Origin: Timema cristinae | Taxonomy: Eukaryota > Arthropoda > Insecta > Phasmatodea > Timematidae | Reading direction: 5' to 3' | NCBI GenBank assembly: GCA_039000515.1 | Contig: JBCFYV010009882.1 | Span: 61,397,317 to 61,461,316, forward strand | Length of the DNA stretch: 64,000 bases | Shown here: piece after piece, positions 11,571 to 23,694 of the stretch | Position numbering within the stretch: the first letter of the stretch is position 1 | How the letters are laid out: every line of letters starts with the position of its first letter | Made by a program: the position numbers and the translations under genes | Notes under the pieces: generated by a model | Seen by the model: the letters and a program-made list of their open reading frames with translations, nothing else | Told to the model about the DNA's origin: nothing | Databases searched by the model: none

Positions 11571-13385
11571 ATGGCTCCGAGGAAAAAATGGGATCCAGAA
11601 CAAATGAAGGCGGCAGTTGCGGCCATGCGCAATAAGGAAATGGGAAGTCTTAAAGCATCCCGTGTCTTTCATGTTCCTCAAACTACACTAGAACGCTACG
11701 TCAAGGATTTAGATAAATGTCCTAGTGACGTGGTTCAAACCAAAATAGGCAGGAAGCCAACACTACCATTTGAATTAGAAAAAGATCTCGCAGACTACTG
11801 CCTTATTATGGAAAACAGATTCTTCGGCCTTTCTCAAAGGGATGTTCGTCGCATGGCATATCCGATTGCTGTAAAAAACGGAATTGCGAACCCCTTCTCC
11901 AAAAAGAATGAGCAGGCCGGGAAAAAATGGATGAAGAATTTCTTAAGAAGAAATCTACAGCTTGCTGTGCGCACTCCTCAAGGTCTCTCAATGGCCCGAG
12001 CAAAGAGTTTCACTCCAGAGGCAGTTTTCAAGTTTTTTGATATTTTTGAACCTACAATGGACAGTATCAATAATTCTCCATCTAGGTTATACAACTGTGA
12101 CGAAACTGGCATATCAATTGTACAACATAAGCACACAAAAATTGTGGGTCTAAAGGGAAAGCGACAAATTGGAGCACTTCAAGCGACTGAACGAGGGGCT
12201 CTTATAACTGTTGTCACTTGTATGAGCCCTGCAGGCCACTTTGTCCCTCCATTAATTATCTTCCCTCGAAAGAACATGAAGATGGAACTCATGAATGGGA
12301 CTCCCCCTGGCTCTATTTATTCTTGCCATCCGTCTGGCTGGATAAAAACGGACATATTTACAGATTGGTTTCGTCACTTTATTTCCAGCGTGAAGCCTAC
12401 TGCGGAGGATCCTGCAATTCTCGTATTAGATGGCCACTACTCTCACACGAGAAATATAGATGTGATAAACATGGGGCGAGAGAATCATGTGGCCATTGTG
12501 TGTTTGCCCCCCCATAGCACTCACAAAATGCAGCCACTCGATGTCTCATTTATGGGGCCTTTTAAGACGTACTACGCCCAGGAAGTTGAGCAGTGGATTC
12601 GAAGAAATCCTGGACGAATGGTCACTGTCTGCCAAATAGGGGAAATTTTTGGAAAACCGTACATGAGGGCAGCAACTGCTGAAGCGGCTGCTAGTGGTTT
12701 CCGCAAAACTGGATTGTTTCCTTGTAATAGGAACAACTTCCGACCTCATGATTTTGCTGTTCTTGAAGAGCCTGAAGAGAACAATGCTGAGAGCCCACAA
12801 CAGCTCGATGACCTGCAGGAGCCTCAACCAGGGACATCCCATGATCCTGATCCTGTTCCTGTAACAACGCCACCTCAGATAAGGCTTATCCGGGCGTCTA
12901 ACATCAAATCAATTCCCACTATAAAAATTCAGCCTACTACAAGAAAGTCCCGAACTGGATCGGCCCAGCTCATCACTGGATCACCTTATAAACGACAGCT
13001 AGCAGAGTCGCAGAAAAAGGGTCCTTCACCAAAGAGAAACGGTAAGACTACGACTATCAAGAAACGCTCTGAATTGAAAACACCAGTTTACCGTCGTAAG
13101 AAAAGGGCTGCCAAACATTCGGAATCTTCAACAGAATCTGAGGATAATATTTCACTAGTTGATTCTGATGACGATCTTGATTTGGAAAGTGAAAGTGAAT
13201 CTGATGCAGAGTGTATTATTTGTGCAGGATTATTTTCTGATGACCATGAAGGTGAGAATTGGGTTCGATGTGTGGTATGCAACAAATGGGCACACACAGA
13301 TTGTGTTGATCCATTTAATAAACAATTTGTGTGTGGTTTGTGCCTTTCAAAAAGAACAAAAAATCACTTTCTTCTAAATAAATAA
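11571..13385 (+). CDS. Pogo-like DDE transposase with C-terminal PHD finger
   Basis: 604 residues, uninterrupted, stop TAA. Residues about 1-50 look like a Pipsqueak/CENP-B-type helix-turn-helix (MGSLKASRVFHVPQTTLERY), followed by a CENP-B-like second DNA-binding region (about 60-135). The DDE_1 catalytic core spans about 160-385: D177 in NCDETG, D287 in ILVLDGHYSH and D324 in KMQPLDVSFMGPF, giving DD36D spacing. A basic and acidic linker (about 395-545) leads to a C4HC3 PHD finger: C548-x2-C551, C567-x2-C570, H575-x2-C578, C588-x2-C591. It should cut and paste its own element by binding the terminal repeats. The PHD finger may read histone tails, by analogy with other PHD fingers. All catalytic and zinc residues are present, so it may be functional. 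The start is the first ATG after a splice-acceptor-like sequence. No host gene fusion is implied: joining sif exon 1 to it would be out of frame. Confidence 0.93.
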   Translation: MAPRKKWDPEQMKAAVAAMRNKEMGSLKASRVFHVPQTTLERYVKDLDKCPSDVVQTKIGRKPTLPFELEKDLADYCLIMENRFFGLSQRDVRRMAYPIAVKNGIANPFSKKNEQAGKKWMKNFLRRNLQLAVRTPQGLSMARAKSFTPEAVFKFFDIFEPTMDSINNSPSRLYNCDETGISIVQHKHTKIVGLKGKRQIGALQATERGALITVVTCMSPAGHFVPPLIIFPRKNMKMELMNGTPPGSIYSCHPSGWIKTDIFTDWFRHFISSVKPTAEDPAILVLDGHYSHTRNIDVINMGRENHVAIVCLPPHSTHKMQPLDVSFMGPFKTYYAQEVEQWIRRNPGRMVTVCQIGEIFGKPYMRAATAEAAASGFRKTGLFPCNRNNFRPHDFAVLEEPEENNAESPQQLDDLQEPQPGTSHDPDPVPVTTPPQIRLIRASNIKSIPTIKIQPTTRKSRTGSAQLITGSPYKRQLAESQKKGPSPKRNGKTTTIKKRSELKTPVYRRKKRAAKHSESSTESEDNISLVDSDDDLDLESESESDAECIICAGLFSDDHEGENWVRCVVCNKWAHTDCVDPFNKQFVCGLCLSKRTKNHFLLNK

Positions 13386-13609
13386 TTTTTTGTGTAAGGA
13401 TAATTGAACATCCCCAAATTTGGAGCCCTAGGGTTCCTAATTTGGGGAGGCGCATGTTTTTTTAAAAAATTATTTAATCTTAAAATTTGCTCATAAGTGA
13501 TATTTTCTTTTGCACTAAAGTGAGGGCAATAAAACAACTAATTATGTCTCAAATATTCATTGTAGTATCATATGTTTCTTTTTAACTAAAAATATTTTTA
13601 CAAAATGCT

Positions 13610-13632
13610 CCCCAAATTAGGCGACTTTCCTC
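13610..13632 (-). repeat. Right terminal inverted repeat of the pogo element
   Basis: Exact inverse of 10834-10856, followed by TA. A subterminal block just inside (about 13410-13450) carries both tccccaaattt and cctaatttgggga. Confidence 0.93.
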
Positions 13633-13889
13633 TAGTACTAAACAAATCATCGTTCACTATACTTTTTTAGATAAAAATACAAGATAAAATTATTTCTGTC
13701 TCTCTTTTACTTTAAAGTAATCCTAGCTGGACCTCATTTTTGAAATGATTTTATGTCAGTTGAAAACAATTGTATGCAAGGAATTATCCCTCCCTAGCTT
13801 TTTTTTTTTAACGTTTGCTTTACTCAATTTTAATAGGAGAGTTCCATTGTTACAGTAAGGATATTCGATAAAAATGAAGCTATCCAGTA

Positions 13890-14262
13890 GAGTTTTTAAC
13901 TAACTGGACGCCCTCATAAATACTGCTACGCCAGTTAAACTTAAAAATAAGTGATATAATAATGCTACTTATGTACTTAGATACTATAAATCGCATATTG
14001 AATGGAAATTGACTTGCAGCGACCAAATCGGATAAACATTTTAGCAAGAAATGTATGTTTCTTACAGCCATTCTAACAATGGCACCTCTTGTTCCTGGCA
14101 TACCTTATATTTTAAGACTGATACAGTTGACAGCTGAGATGGTGTTTTCAGTTACTATTAATCAGTTACAAGGTCAATCCATTGACATGGTTTATTTCTA
14201 TCCAACAAAACCCATTTTCATTGAAGACCAATATTGTACATGGCATTTTCATTTAAAATTTC
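13890..14262 (+). pseudogene. Helitron/PIF1-type helicase C-terminal relic
   Basis: The plus frame at 14055-14262 contains FSVTINQLQGQSIDMVYFYP, matching the conserved FA(M/V)TINKSQGQ(S/T) helicase motif and the following IYLP region of the Helitron replication-helicase protein. The preceding bases (about 13950-14055) read like the TRL-x-V segment with stops. Only the last part of the helicase is present and it is not intact, so it is a decayed fragment. It begins about 250 bases after the pogo element. Confidence 0.65.
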
Positions 14263-14493
14263 ATAGTTATTTCATTATAAATTAATTTAATTAATAATAT
14301 GAAACTAATGTTAACATAGATAAGAGGCTTAACCACGTTTATATTCAAACCTAATGGTTTTTGAAAAAAAATATATACAAATATGAGAAACTTGGTTCGT
14401 TGCGTATAATCTGAAGAGCTAGTACAAAGCGGTGCTAAAAAAAGCTACGTTCGGAAAACTTTTTTCAAAAAACTAAAATAAACTTAGATTACT

Positions 14494-15087
14494 TGTCGCA
14501 GTACGAACGTTCTATTTATATATTAATCGGCTATTTATTAACTACTTGTCGCAATACTAAATATATATATATATATATATATATGTGTTATATTAATGGA
14601 CTTGGATTAGTAAGTTACATATTGATTATTTAAATCACAATTAATACATTGTAATTTCACCAAGTAATTAATACATAAATTACCATAGTGGCCCACGAGT
14701 TCTTTGACCCATCCAATCTCTCTAAGAACCCAGAGTTAACATTCCAGGGAAAAAACCAACCAACCAATTACATGGCTTTAATTTAAATTGGTCACCAAGA
14801 GCTGCTGATCTCTAGCGAGCAAAAGCAAAAACTACTCTTATAAAATAAAATAAAAACACTCAAGTTGGATAGTTAAATATATTGCTCTCTCTTTCGCACC
14901 TAACCTGCGAGGTTTGACCTTGAAATGTTGTGAGGGCTGGAAATAAGCACAGTGTATGTTTATGACCAGTTACTAGCTGCACGTGTGCGGAAGTAAATTA
15001 CCGACATTACAGTCACTTACTAATAAAATCTACACAACCTAAATGTAAATAATCCAGAAAGAATGGCAATATTACAGGATCATTACT
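14494..15087 (-). repeat. Left LTR (3' LTR of the minus-strand element)
   Basis: About 594 bases, clearly homologous to 18714-19279 (shared tttctatttatatatt, agcgagcaaaagcaaaaact, aggtttgaccttgaaat). It includes a TA dinucleotide run at about 14560-14584. The copies differ at many sites and by small indels, so the insertion is old. Confidence 0.8.
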
Positions 15088-15931
15088 GTACTCCTCTACT
15101 TTCTGGGTTATTTTTAGAAGAAAAGTGAGTCAGGAAGTAACTCGGTTAGTTTATCTTTACATTGAACCCTTTAAACATCTTTTAACACAACTATATATTA
15201 ATTTGAAATTATTTTTTTCTTTATATAAAAAGATAACATAGAAAACTGATACATTGGTTACACAAAGTAATAGCATGATGAAGTAGGTGTTCATTAATTA
15301 TTTGACATCATTTAAAATGTTTCTCATTCTTTAAAATTTCTCATTTAGCAATTATAAGAATGTACATTTTGCTTTGTAATTTCCATATATGAATTAAATG
15401 TTCTATGGCAGAAACGTTTTAGATTCTCACTCTAATTTTTATAAAATACTAGACTAGGGATATAAAAGAGAAATTATTGATTTAATGTTTAGCTAGCCTT
15501 CTTTTATGCAGACTATTTTCAAATAGTAATATAATAAAATTAACAAAATAGGAGACAAAGATCTACACATTGCACTATACATAATCAGGATGACACCCTT
15601 GACAAAACACAAAATATAGAATTTCTGACATTTCAAACTAAATTGGTAGGTCTAAAATTGATCGCAATATATTTTATGTTTCACAATTGTAATAGTATGC
15701 AAAATATAGAAGATGAATATTCCAGTAAAATTAGATCCTAAGTTATGTTCACAATTTGAATAGACATTAAAATATACAGTGTTCCTATTTAAGTAGAATT
15801 ATACCCTAAGTTAATTTCACATTGCAATTTGCTCTTAATATTTTTTTTTCAAAAGCAAAATTTACTAAGTTTAAAATAAATTCTTATTATTAAGAGGAGT
15901 TAAAAGTTACTCCTACTCCAGCCATAATTCC

Positions 15932-17977
15932 TTACTTTCCATCTATCTTTGTTACTTCCTCAAAATAGGGATTAATTTCATTAAAATGTTGAGGCTGATA
16001 TACCTCTGCCCCTACAGTTCTCGCTTGACCTCTTCTGTCATCTTGCCTCTGTTCCTGGTTATTATTTTGGGTCCTTATGGGTCTTTATTCTCTGTACCTT
16101 GGTTGGCGATAATACTGATTATAACCCTTTAATCCCTGATTGTGATCATTTAGCCTATACTGTCCTTGGTTAAATTGTGGATCACTTTCTTAGTTTTCCT
16201 TGTTCCTATTTCCTTGCTTTCTCTCCCAGTGTTGCTATGGACATGGTGTCCTACTTTTCCTCTGAAACGAATAATTTGCACTACCTTGTCCATGTGGATG
16301 GTATTGATCCTTAAATTTCTTAAACCTTGACCAATTTTGTTTAATTTCTCTTTCTGAATTTGAAGATAAGTGCCCAATTTGTGTCGAATTATGTTCCTGT
16401 ACATCTCCTAAATATTCCAAAATTCTAGTTTTTTTTGACATCTATCATCAAATGTATTTAACATCTGCTCCATGTCTTGAATGTCCAGTAAATTTGCGCA
16501 AATAATAGCATCCTGTACATTTTGAGGGAAATTATATATTAAATGCCCCAGGACCCTATCTTACTCTATCGGGGATTTCAAATACTTTGCTTGTACTTAT
16601 ATTTATAAAGATATTCACACATAGTTCCTACCCGAACACTGTATTTACCATTGAAAATCTGCTGCAAAAAACTATCTTGTGTTAACTGTGACAAAAATTT
16701 TCCCGACAAAGTATTCTTTGCCGGCACAAATGTATCCCATTCTTCTTATTTAGAATTTGCCCAGGACTTCGCTTCCTCTCTTAAACCTGACAACAAAATC
16801 GCAATCTTATTTGCTTCACTAAATCGTTCCCCTTCTAAAGGACGCTACACTTTTCGAATATATTGTATTCTTGAAATATTTCCTTTCCGCCCCTTGAATT
16901 TGGGAATTGAAGATACCATCTCCTCACTTATTCCTCTAAATAAGACACTATTATGACAAACATTACTATCAACTTTCTCTTTATTTTTATTTCGTTAAAT
17001 TTGCAAACTAACCCCTCCACTTTGTTTTGTAATTTCTCAAGACTTTTCACATAGCTATCTTTTAATTTTGACATTATCTCCCAGACTTTTGCCTTTTTGA
17101 GTTATTACATCTTCTACTTGAGAGGTAATATAATCTCTATTCACATCCAGTTGCCCCTCCTGTTCTAACATTACCTTAACGTCTTCTCTTTTCAAGTTAG
17201 ACTGAACTATTTTGACACTATTTTTTGTGTGAACAATTTTTGACTCAAGATTTTCTACCTTAGATTCTGTGTTTTTAACTGTCTTTATAAATTCCTTTTC
17301 AAAACCTTCTATTTCTCATTACTTTGTCAACTCCCCCAATTAAATACAAATGAATTTTTCTTAAATTACCTTGCTTTTGTTCCAACTCATTTTGATTTTT
17401 TTTTATTGTGACCAAATTGTTATCTAGATCCTTAACCTTGACATTAAGTGTCTGATGTTATTTTTCCAGGTTATCTAGTTAACACTCTAATTTTATTCTT
17501 AATTCTTTAATATCGTTTTTAATTTCTTTATTATCGTTTTCAATTTCTTTATTATTGTTTTCTATTTGATTTCTCAATTTTTTAATATTATCTTCCATCT
17601 GACTCGTCATTGACATGATAAGATATTTCATCTTTTGTTCCCTTCCACTATTAAGTTATTTTCTACATGAGCTGGATCAGAATCGCTTTTACTCTCCTCA
17701 ATATCTACGGTAGTCTTTTTTAATATAGAAATTTTATACCCACATCCTTTTATTTGAAATGTCCACTTGAGCTATTTTTGTCTAATATCTGATATTAACT
17801 ATTATTTCCTGACTCCCCTTCTTCTACCTGTTTTGTTCTGGGGCTGCACCCTATATGTAAGTTAACACTATATGGATTTCCTACCTTTAGTTTGTTTAAT
17901 ACTTTATCATAAGTTTCATTTTCTCAATCATCATCATCGCTCTCCTCTAATCCTTTTTGATTAAACGGTTTGTTCAT
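15932..17977 (-). pseudogene. Degenerate gag of the LTR element
   Basis: On the minus strand a likely start ATG at 17977 reads MNKPFNQKGLEESDDD and soon meets a stop, so the frame is broken from the beginning. The middle part (about 17600-17000) gives charged, Asn/Glu/Lys-rich pieces such as LRNQIENNNKEIENDNKEI, a probable coiled coil. Around 16950-16650 the pieces IPKFKGRKGNISR and NKIAILLSGLREEAKSWA resemble the capsid-like region of retroelement Gag. The C-terminal part (about 16440-15932) is Gln/Asn/Arg-rich, probably RNA-binding, and ends at TAA (15934-15932). No zinc knuckle is evident. Multiple stops and frameshifts make it non-functional. Confidence 0.6.
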
Positions 17978-18713
17978 TACTTTTTGTCCTCCGAAAAAAA
18001 TGGAACCTGACTTACCCCACTACTACATACTGCTAACATTAAATACTCTTCTGATTCAAATATAATCAACTAAAAGAGCATTTAAATTTATTTATTAATT
18101 TAAAGCCTAGGCCTAGGCACCATTTAATTTCTACTTGTTCCAAAAAGTTTTGAACGAATTAAATTACTAACAATAAAATTAATTAATTAATTAAAATAAT
18201 TTAAGCAACTATACAAAAACATATGTATCTACATTTATTCTGTTGATCTGTTCCTTAGTGATGGTCCATAATCCGTTGATCAGTTGCTTCAATGATATTA
18301 GGGATGAAATTAAGTGATTGATTAATTTACTAAAATAATAAAATTTAACAAAAATATGTATCTACATTTATTCTGTTGATATTTCCCTTGGATATTCTCC
18401 AACATCCGTTGATCAGTTGCTTCAATGCTACTATCAAGAACATTAATTGATTAATTAATTAATAACATGTAACAAAAACATATTATCTACGGCTATTCAG
18501 TCGATCTGTCCCTCAGCGATGTATAACATCCGTCAATAGGTTACTTCGCTGCTCTGATGCTGTTTATGCATTGTTGATGAATTAAATGTAGGAACGCGTG
18601 TATATTTAACAGCTGGGCCTCTGAACTTGCCCTTGATTTAGTTGGTGAGTAACTCTTAATTTCCCGTATTTTCCGTGAGTGTTTTATCGAGCCGCTCGAT
18701 TGGGAAAGCCATT

Positions 18714-19279
18714 TGTCGTGATACGAACTTTCTATTTATATATTTATTGACTATTTATTGACTTCTTGTCACGATAAGAACTTTATATATATATATATAT
18801 ATAAAATGGACTTAAATTAGTAAGTTAAAAATTGATTATTTTTATCACATTTAATACATTGTAATTTCACCATTTAATTAATACATAAATTACCATAGTG
18901 ACCCACGCATTCTTTGACACGTCCAATCACCCTAGGAACTCAAGAGTTAACAACAGTCCAGGGAACAAAACCAACCAATCAATCACATGCCTTTAATTGA
19001 AATTGGTCACCAAGAGCTGCAGAGCTTTAGCGAGCAAAAGCAAAAACTACGTTTAGAAAATAAAATAAAAACACTCGAATTTGGCCATTGAAATATATTG
19101 CGAGGTTTGACCTTGAAATATTGTGAGGGCTGGACACAAGCAGACTGAATGTTCATAACCAGTTACTAGTTGCACGTGTGAGGAAGTAAATTACTGACAG
19201 TACAGTCACTGACTAATAAAATCTACACAACCCAAATGTAAATAATCCAGAAAGCATCCAATATAACAGGATCATTACA
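18714..19279 (-). repeat. Right LTR (5' LTR of the minus-strand element)
   Basis: About 566 bases, homologous to 14494-15087, ending CATTACA and followed by TACT. A run of TA repeats sits at about 18783-18802. The minus-strand promoter would lie here, but I see no unambiguous core promoter. Confidence 0.8.
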
Positions 19280-19390
19280 TACTTTTACTCAAAATCAAAT
19301 TTATGTAATAGCCTTTTATGTGAATAAGAGAATATTTAAAAAATTTAAACTACCTTACTTAAAATAATAAAAAAAGGCTTCAGATTTATA

Positions 19391-19640
19391 TGGTTTGAGA
19401 CGTCATCCTCACAATAGACTAGACTGCTGATGACAGGGAAATTGGGGTTCGAATCTCGGTCGGGTGTATGGAGAATGGTCTACCCTAAATTTATTTACAC
19501 TCTTCCTTCACGGATATGCTGGTACACTTTCTCTAAAATTGAACCTTCCCAATCCCTAAGACATTATATTTATTAGTAGATAGTACATATTATAAGTATA
19601 GCCTAACAGTTGATAAGACGCAGTGCTAAAATAAACAATA
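19391..19640 (+). repeat. SINE, family A
   Basis: The head tggtttgagacgtcatcctc carries a B-box-like GGTTCGAATCTCG. The tail reads cctaacagttgataagacgc followed by an A-rich end. It is the same family as 5031-5272 (minus). Confidence 0.65.
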
Positions 19641-20894
19641 AAAACAAAATTTTATACTCCAGTTGACAAAAATTGTTACTTTCCTCATTGTATGTAATCA
19701 AAATTAGATATATTACTCGACATTTAGAAAAATTTAAATTACTTGTATAAAGGTATAAATTATAAAAATATTCATACAATAGAATTTAGATAAATTGATT
19801 ATTACATGCTTATATAGTATATAATTATAAGACATTTAAAATTCACGGACGTCAGTCCTACTTCACTTATATGCATATATTTAATAAAAAAAACAATGTT
19901 TTAATCTTTTTTATATAAAATATATGCTTTCATTGTAAGGATGTAATATTTCACAATCAACATATATTATTTATAAATTAGACTATATCCAAGCACTAGC
20001 CATCATTAGCTAATCATTTATAATTAAAATTTGAAACTACTCTAACTAAAATTTGATGCACTATTACTCGTGAATTCAACAATTTATAAGTTAATTAAAA
20101 CTAGTTATGACATATAATTATTACTAGCGTTTTCAGGAAGTCCTAAAATATTTTATTGACTTGCTGTCAATGATGATAGCATCCTAAGATTACAAGCTAG
20201 CTAACTTTATTTAGACACTTTAATACATAAAGTAGATTCTTATTATTAAATAAGATTTTTTGAAAGTCTCTAAAATTTATTTAATAAATAATCACGCTTT
20301 GAACTACAGTGGTACATAATTTGATTTTTTTTTTTGTTTACCTATAATCTGATCTATTGCTAATCTGCATTTCCTTTTATTTTATTTAACACTATTTATC
20401 AAAATTTCCCAAAATTAGTACATTTTCAAAGATATGAAAAAATATTATTTAAACACGACTATTGGTTAAAAATTAGATTTAATAGAATTTGACCCAATTC
20501 TATAAACCCGTACTACTTATTTATAATATTATTAGTTTTATTACTAGCAGTTTAAAATTTATGTTTAGTGTACCTATATGAAAATTGCTAGCGTCTGTAA
20601 TGGTAATTGCTCTAGAAAATTACAACTATTCTATTAAGTGCTAAACCACTATTTTTAAATATCATATTTAAACAAAATTTTAATTGTCATCGGAACATAA
20701 AATTGAATCAAATTGGATACATATCCAGAGGTCCCGGGTTCAATCTCCAACGCTTCCAGATTTTTCTGTCCGCAAATGTTGGCCCTCTCTTGGTTAGAAT
20801 GCGATGACTGTTTGGTCGGTATAGCTTGACTACGTGATGACGCCATACTTACTTTCTCCATGGCAATTGGAACTCGAAAGTTGATTACCGTTCT

Positions 20895-20940
20895 TATGGT
20901 AGTACGCCACCTTCTTGAGCTAGTTCTATCTCGTGACTAG
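20895..20940 (-). repeat. Short LINE tail fragment, minus strand
   Basis: On the minus strand it reads agaactagctcaagaaggtg, closely matching the ELAQERDRWR segment at 5640-5700. Upstream (20730-20800) is a tRNA-like GGTTCAATCTCC, possibly a SINE remnant. The stretch 20941-21180 is unrecognised. Confidence 0.35.
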
Positions 20941-22473
20941 TACACATTTGTTGGATATCTTTGCATGATGAAGCGGTGAATGTAACAAAGCCATTCTGAA
21001 TACAAACCATCCTTTGATGGAATACTAACCACTTCACTTATTGAGAGGGTAGGAGAATGCTTAATCGTGATAAAATCCCCTTTTATTGGGATTTACACTC
21101 TTTACGATAATGAAGTTTACGTCCTGTTTATACTAAAGGGCTTCCTATTGTCTGTTTCACCATGGAGTTATGTTTTCATTGGAAAATAAAAATGCCATTT
21201 TTGTTACATCCTTCGGAAATATATTATATATGTGTTTAAACCGTTAAATATTTTTTTTTAGCTTATTATAGTATTTTGTATTAAAAATACTAATCATATG
21301 ATAAGCATTAGTTTTATTAATGACCAAGTTTCTTATACAGAGGTGTACATAAACATTTTGTAACTAGTGTATAAACGTTCTGTAAAATTCTTTTACAAAA
21401 TAGTGTTAACAGTCTTACCTTGACTGACTACACTATAGTCTCATCTTGTACTCTTCAGCATAGTGGAATAAATTAAGCTAGAGTTGTTACTACCAGGTTA
21501 AACAAATTGTACAATAAGATTAATATTGTGGACAAAGTCATTTCCATTCAATTATTTTACGAGAATTGGTGATTTTATATTGCGATGTAGCCACTTTCAA
21601 TTCTTCTACGTTTTGTTATCAATTTAAATGATTTGAAAAGAAATATTATGATATTAACTTATTGTTAGAGACCTTATCTTATATAATTCATAAAAATAAA
21701 TATTAGATAGTTAAATACGTGATATGACACTCTGTTAATACCATTTATGGTATAATCAATTGAATAAATGAAGAGATTTCATTAATAAAATTTAAATTTA
21801 AAAGTTTATAGAGTATGCTCCCTTTGGTACTCACTGAGCCTACAAGAATTTGCGTAATTTTTCATGGTTCTGTATGTCATAAAAATACAAAAGGTCAGTA
21901 ATGCCTAACTTTACATCACCCCATCCATAATGCTGTTCGTCAGACACCTAGCACTAAAGATAACTTCAACAATATATTTTTACAATCCTTCCTATCTGTG
22001 TTATTTATATGAAGCGTGAAAAATCACGCTTGAATTTTTTTTTTTACATTCTCAAAAAAAGCTAATCCTTAGGCATATTATAATGCATGAGTCTACATAA
22101 TATTTTAAGATAAACGGCCTAGACCTAAGCACTTATTGACAATCGGGCTCCAAACTACTCATGTCTTCTCTACTAAATGTAACACAATAGGCCTAGATAG
22201 AAAAACTTAAGTACAAATTTTACAAATCTTGAGATCAAAATTTGTAACAAAACACTCTACGAGGGAATACAATAGCTATTCAAAACTGAGTAGGAGCTTT
22301 ATTCAGATGAAACTATATATCTTAATGGAATGAAACACTTTACGCATGTGTCCAAATCTGTTTGTACTGATAGTTGAATAAGTTAATGTGTAAAGATTTT
22401 ATTTAGAATTATGTACTTTGACTAATTCCTTGGAAATTTTATAAAGAGCATGATAAAGGAGTTTTTTTTACAA

Positions 22474-22477
<4 letters not shown>

Positions 22478-22504
<27 letters not shown>
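22478..22504. repeat. (TA)n(GA)n microsatellite
   Basis: A run of TA followed directly by GA repeats in otherwise AT-rich sequence. Confidence 0.8.
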
Positions 22505-23694
22505 AGTGTCTTGAGCTATAAGAAGTATTAATAATATCGATTGGTTAGCCTTGTTTGTTTGTAGATATGTTTTACTTCATATATAAATATATATGTGTAA
22601 ACAGTAAGGAGCATGCTTTGCATGTGAAATGCACTAATTCAGTAACACATATTTTATAAGCATTATTTTTTACAAATATGAATATGAATTTATTAAATAG
22701 ATATTTGTGATACGTAAAATAATCATCTAACAAACACATTCAAAACTAATGATAAGTTAACATTATTTGTATTGAAGGTCATTAAACATATTGACATATA
22801 AATGAAACACTAGAATGATTATTTAGTTTCCACTAGGCTATAATTTAAAGTTAAACCAGATTATTCTATTTCTATTATATATATTCTAAATTTAGAAATC
22901 TAAAATTAACAAATGAAGTTGAAAACCTCATCTTAAATTGTTTAAAAGTAGGTTTACTAAGGGATATATTAATAAATAAAATATATCTATTTTTAAGGAA
23001 GTAGGAATATGGTTTCTATACCTAATTTATATATTCACGTATTATTTATTTTCTTACATTAAAACTTTCATTACCTTTATAAATTTAAAAAAATAGATAA
23101 ACATATTTAAATTAAAAACTATGTTTTTATAAGTAACAAAATTGTCAGTTTTACAAACATCTATTTCTATGACACACAAGAGATAATCCAATATCAAATA
23201 TTGGATATAATTCAGTAATTATCTCAGTTAACTTCTGTCACATATCCTATGCTAGCAGACATCTTGGCTATGTTAACTTCAGTAACTATCTTAACCTATT
23301 AAGGTGGGAATGTACGGAAGGTGAGTTAAGGGCAGTATTTTCCCAGTTTTTATCTCAAAAATTTTTTTTGGTCAAATAAATCAAATAATTCTCCAATAGA
23401 AACATTATTTAATTTTCCTCGCATGGTAAACATTAAAAATTATTGAATATCTGTCAAGTGTGCACTAGAATATAATGGCAAATATTTTCTTAATTTAAAA
23501 GTTTTATCTAACGCCGCTGTGCTCTTAACCAATATTCAATAACTGTTTATATTATCATGAGAAGGAACTAAATTCTATGTTTCTACTGAAGCAATATTTT
23601 ATTTATTTTTGCCAAAAATGTATGGCTATAAAAACTGCCTCAAACTCGAGCTACCTACGCTCCGACCTTAAATAATCAATACATCATATATAAA

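Larger units (their letters stand above)
10834..13632 (+). mobile_element. Complete pogo-family (Tc1/mariner superfamily) transposon
   Basis: The ends 10834-10856 and 13610-13632 are perfect 23-base inverted repeats starting GAGGAAAGTCGCC. Flanking TA dinucleotides (10832-10833, 13633-13634) match the TA target duplication of this superfamily. Length 2,799 bases. It encodes one uninterrupted 604-codon transposase. Extra copies of the core CCTAATTTGGGGA occur just inside both ends and near 11225-11240 and 13410-13450, probable transposase-binding sites. Perfect ends and an intact frame suggest a young, possibly still active copy. It sits in sif intron 1 in the same orientation as the gene. Confidence 0.93.
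14494..19279 (-). mobile_element. LTR retrotransposon, minus orientation, with gag relic and no recognisable pol
   Basis: Two long direct repeats (14494-15087 and 18714-19279) have TGT...(A)CA-like ends and are flanked by the 4-base duplication TACT (14490-14493 and 19280-19283). Read on the minus strand, the 5' LTR is the right one. Two bases inside it is a primer-site-like TGGCTTTCCCAATCGAGC (18711 down to 18694). A purine-rich tract lies just inside the left LTR (15088-15107). The 3.6-kb interior holds a broken gag on the minus strand. I see no protease, reverse transcriptase or integrase motifs, so it is probably non-autonomous or internally deleted. The primer tRNA is not identified. Confidence 0.8.

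Noticed and set aside
16651..16956. 101-codon plus-strand open frame
   Set aside because: Antisense of the gag relic, which carries the recognisable motifs on the minus strand.
22012..22040. Hairpin AAGCGTGA...TCACGCTT followed by a T run, looking like a bacterial terminator
   Set aside because: The sequence is eukaryotic intron DNA, so Rho-independent termination does not apply.
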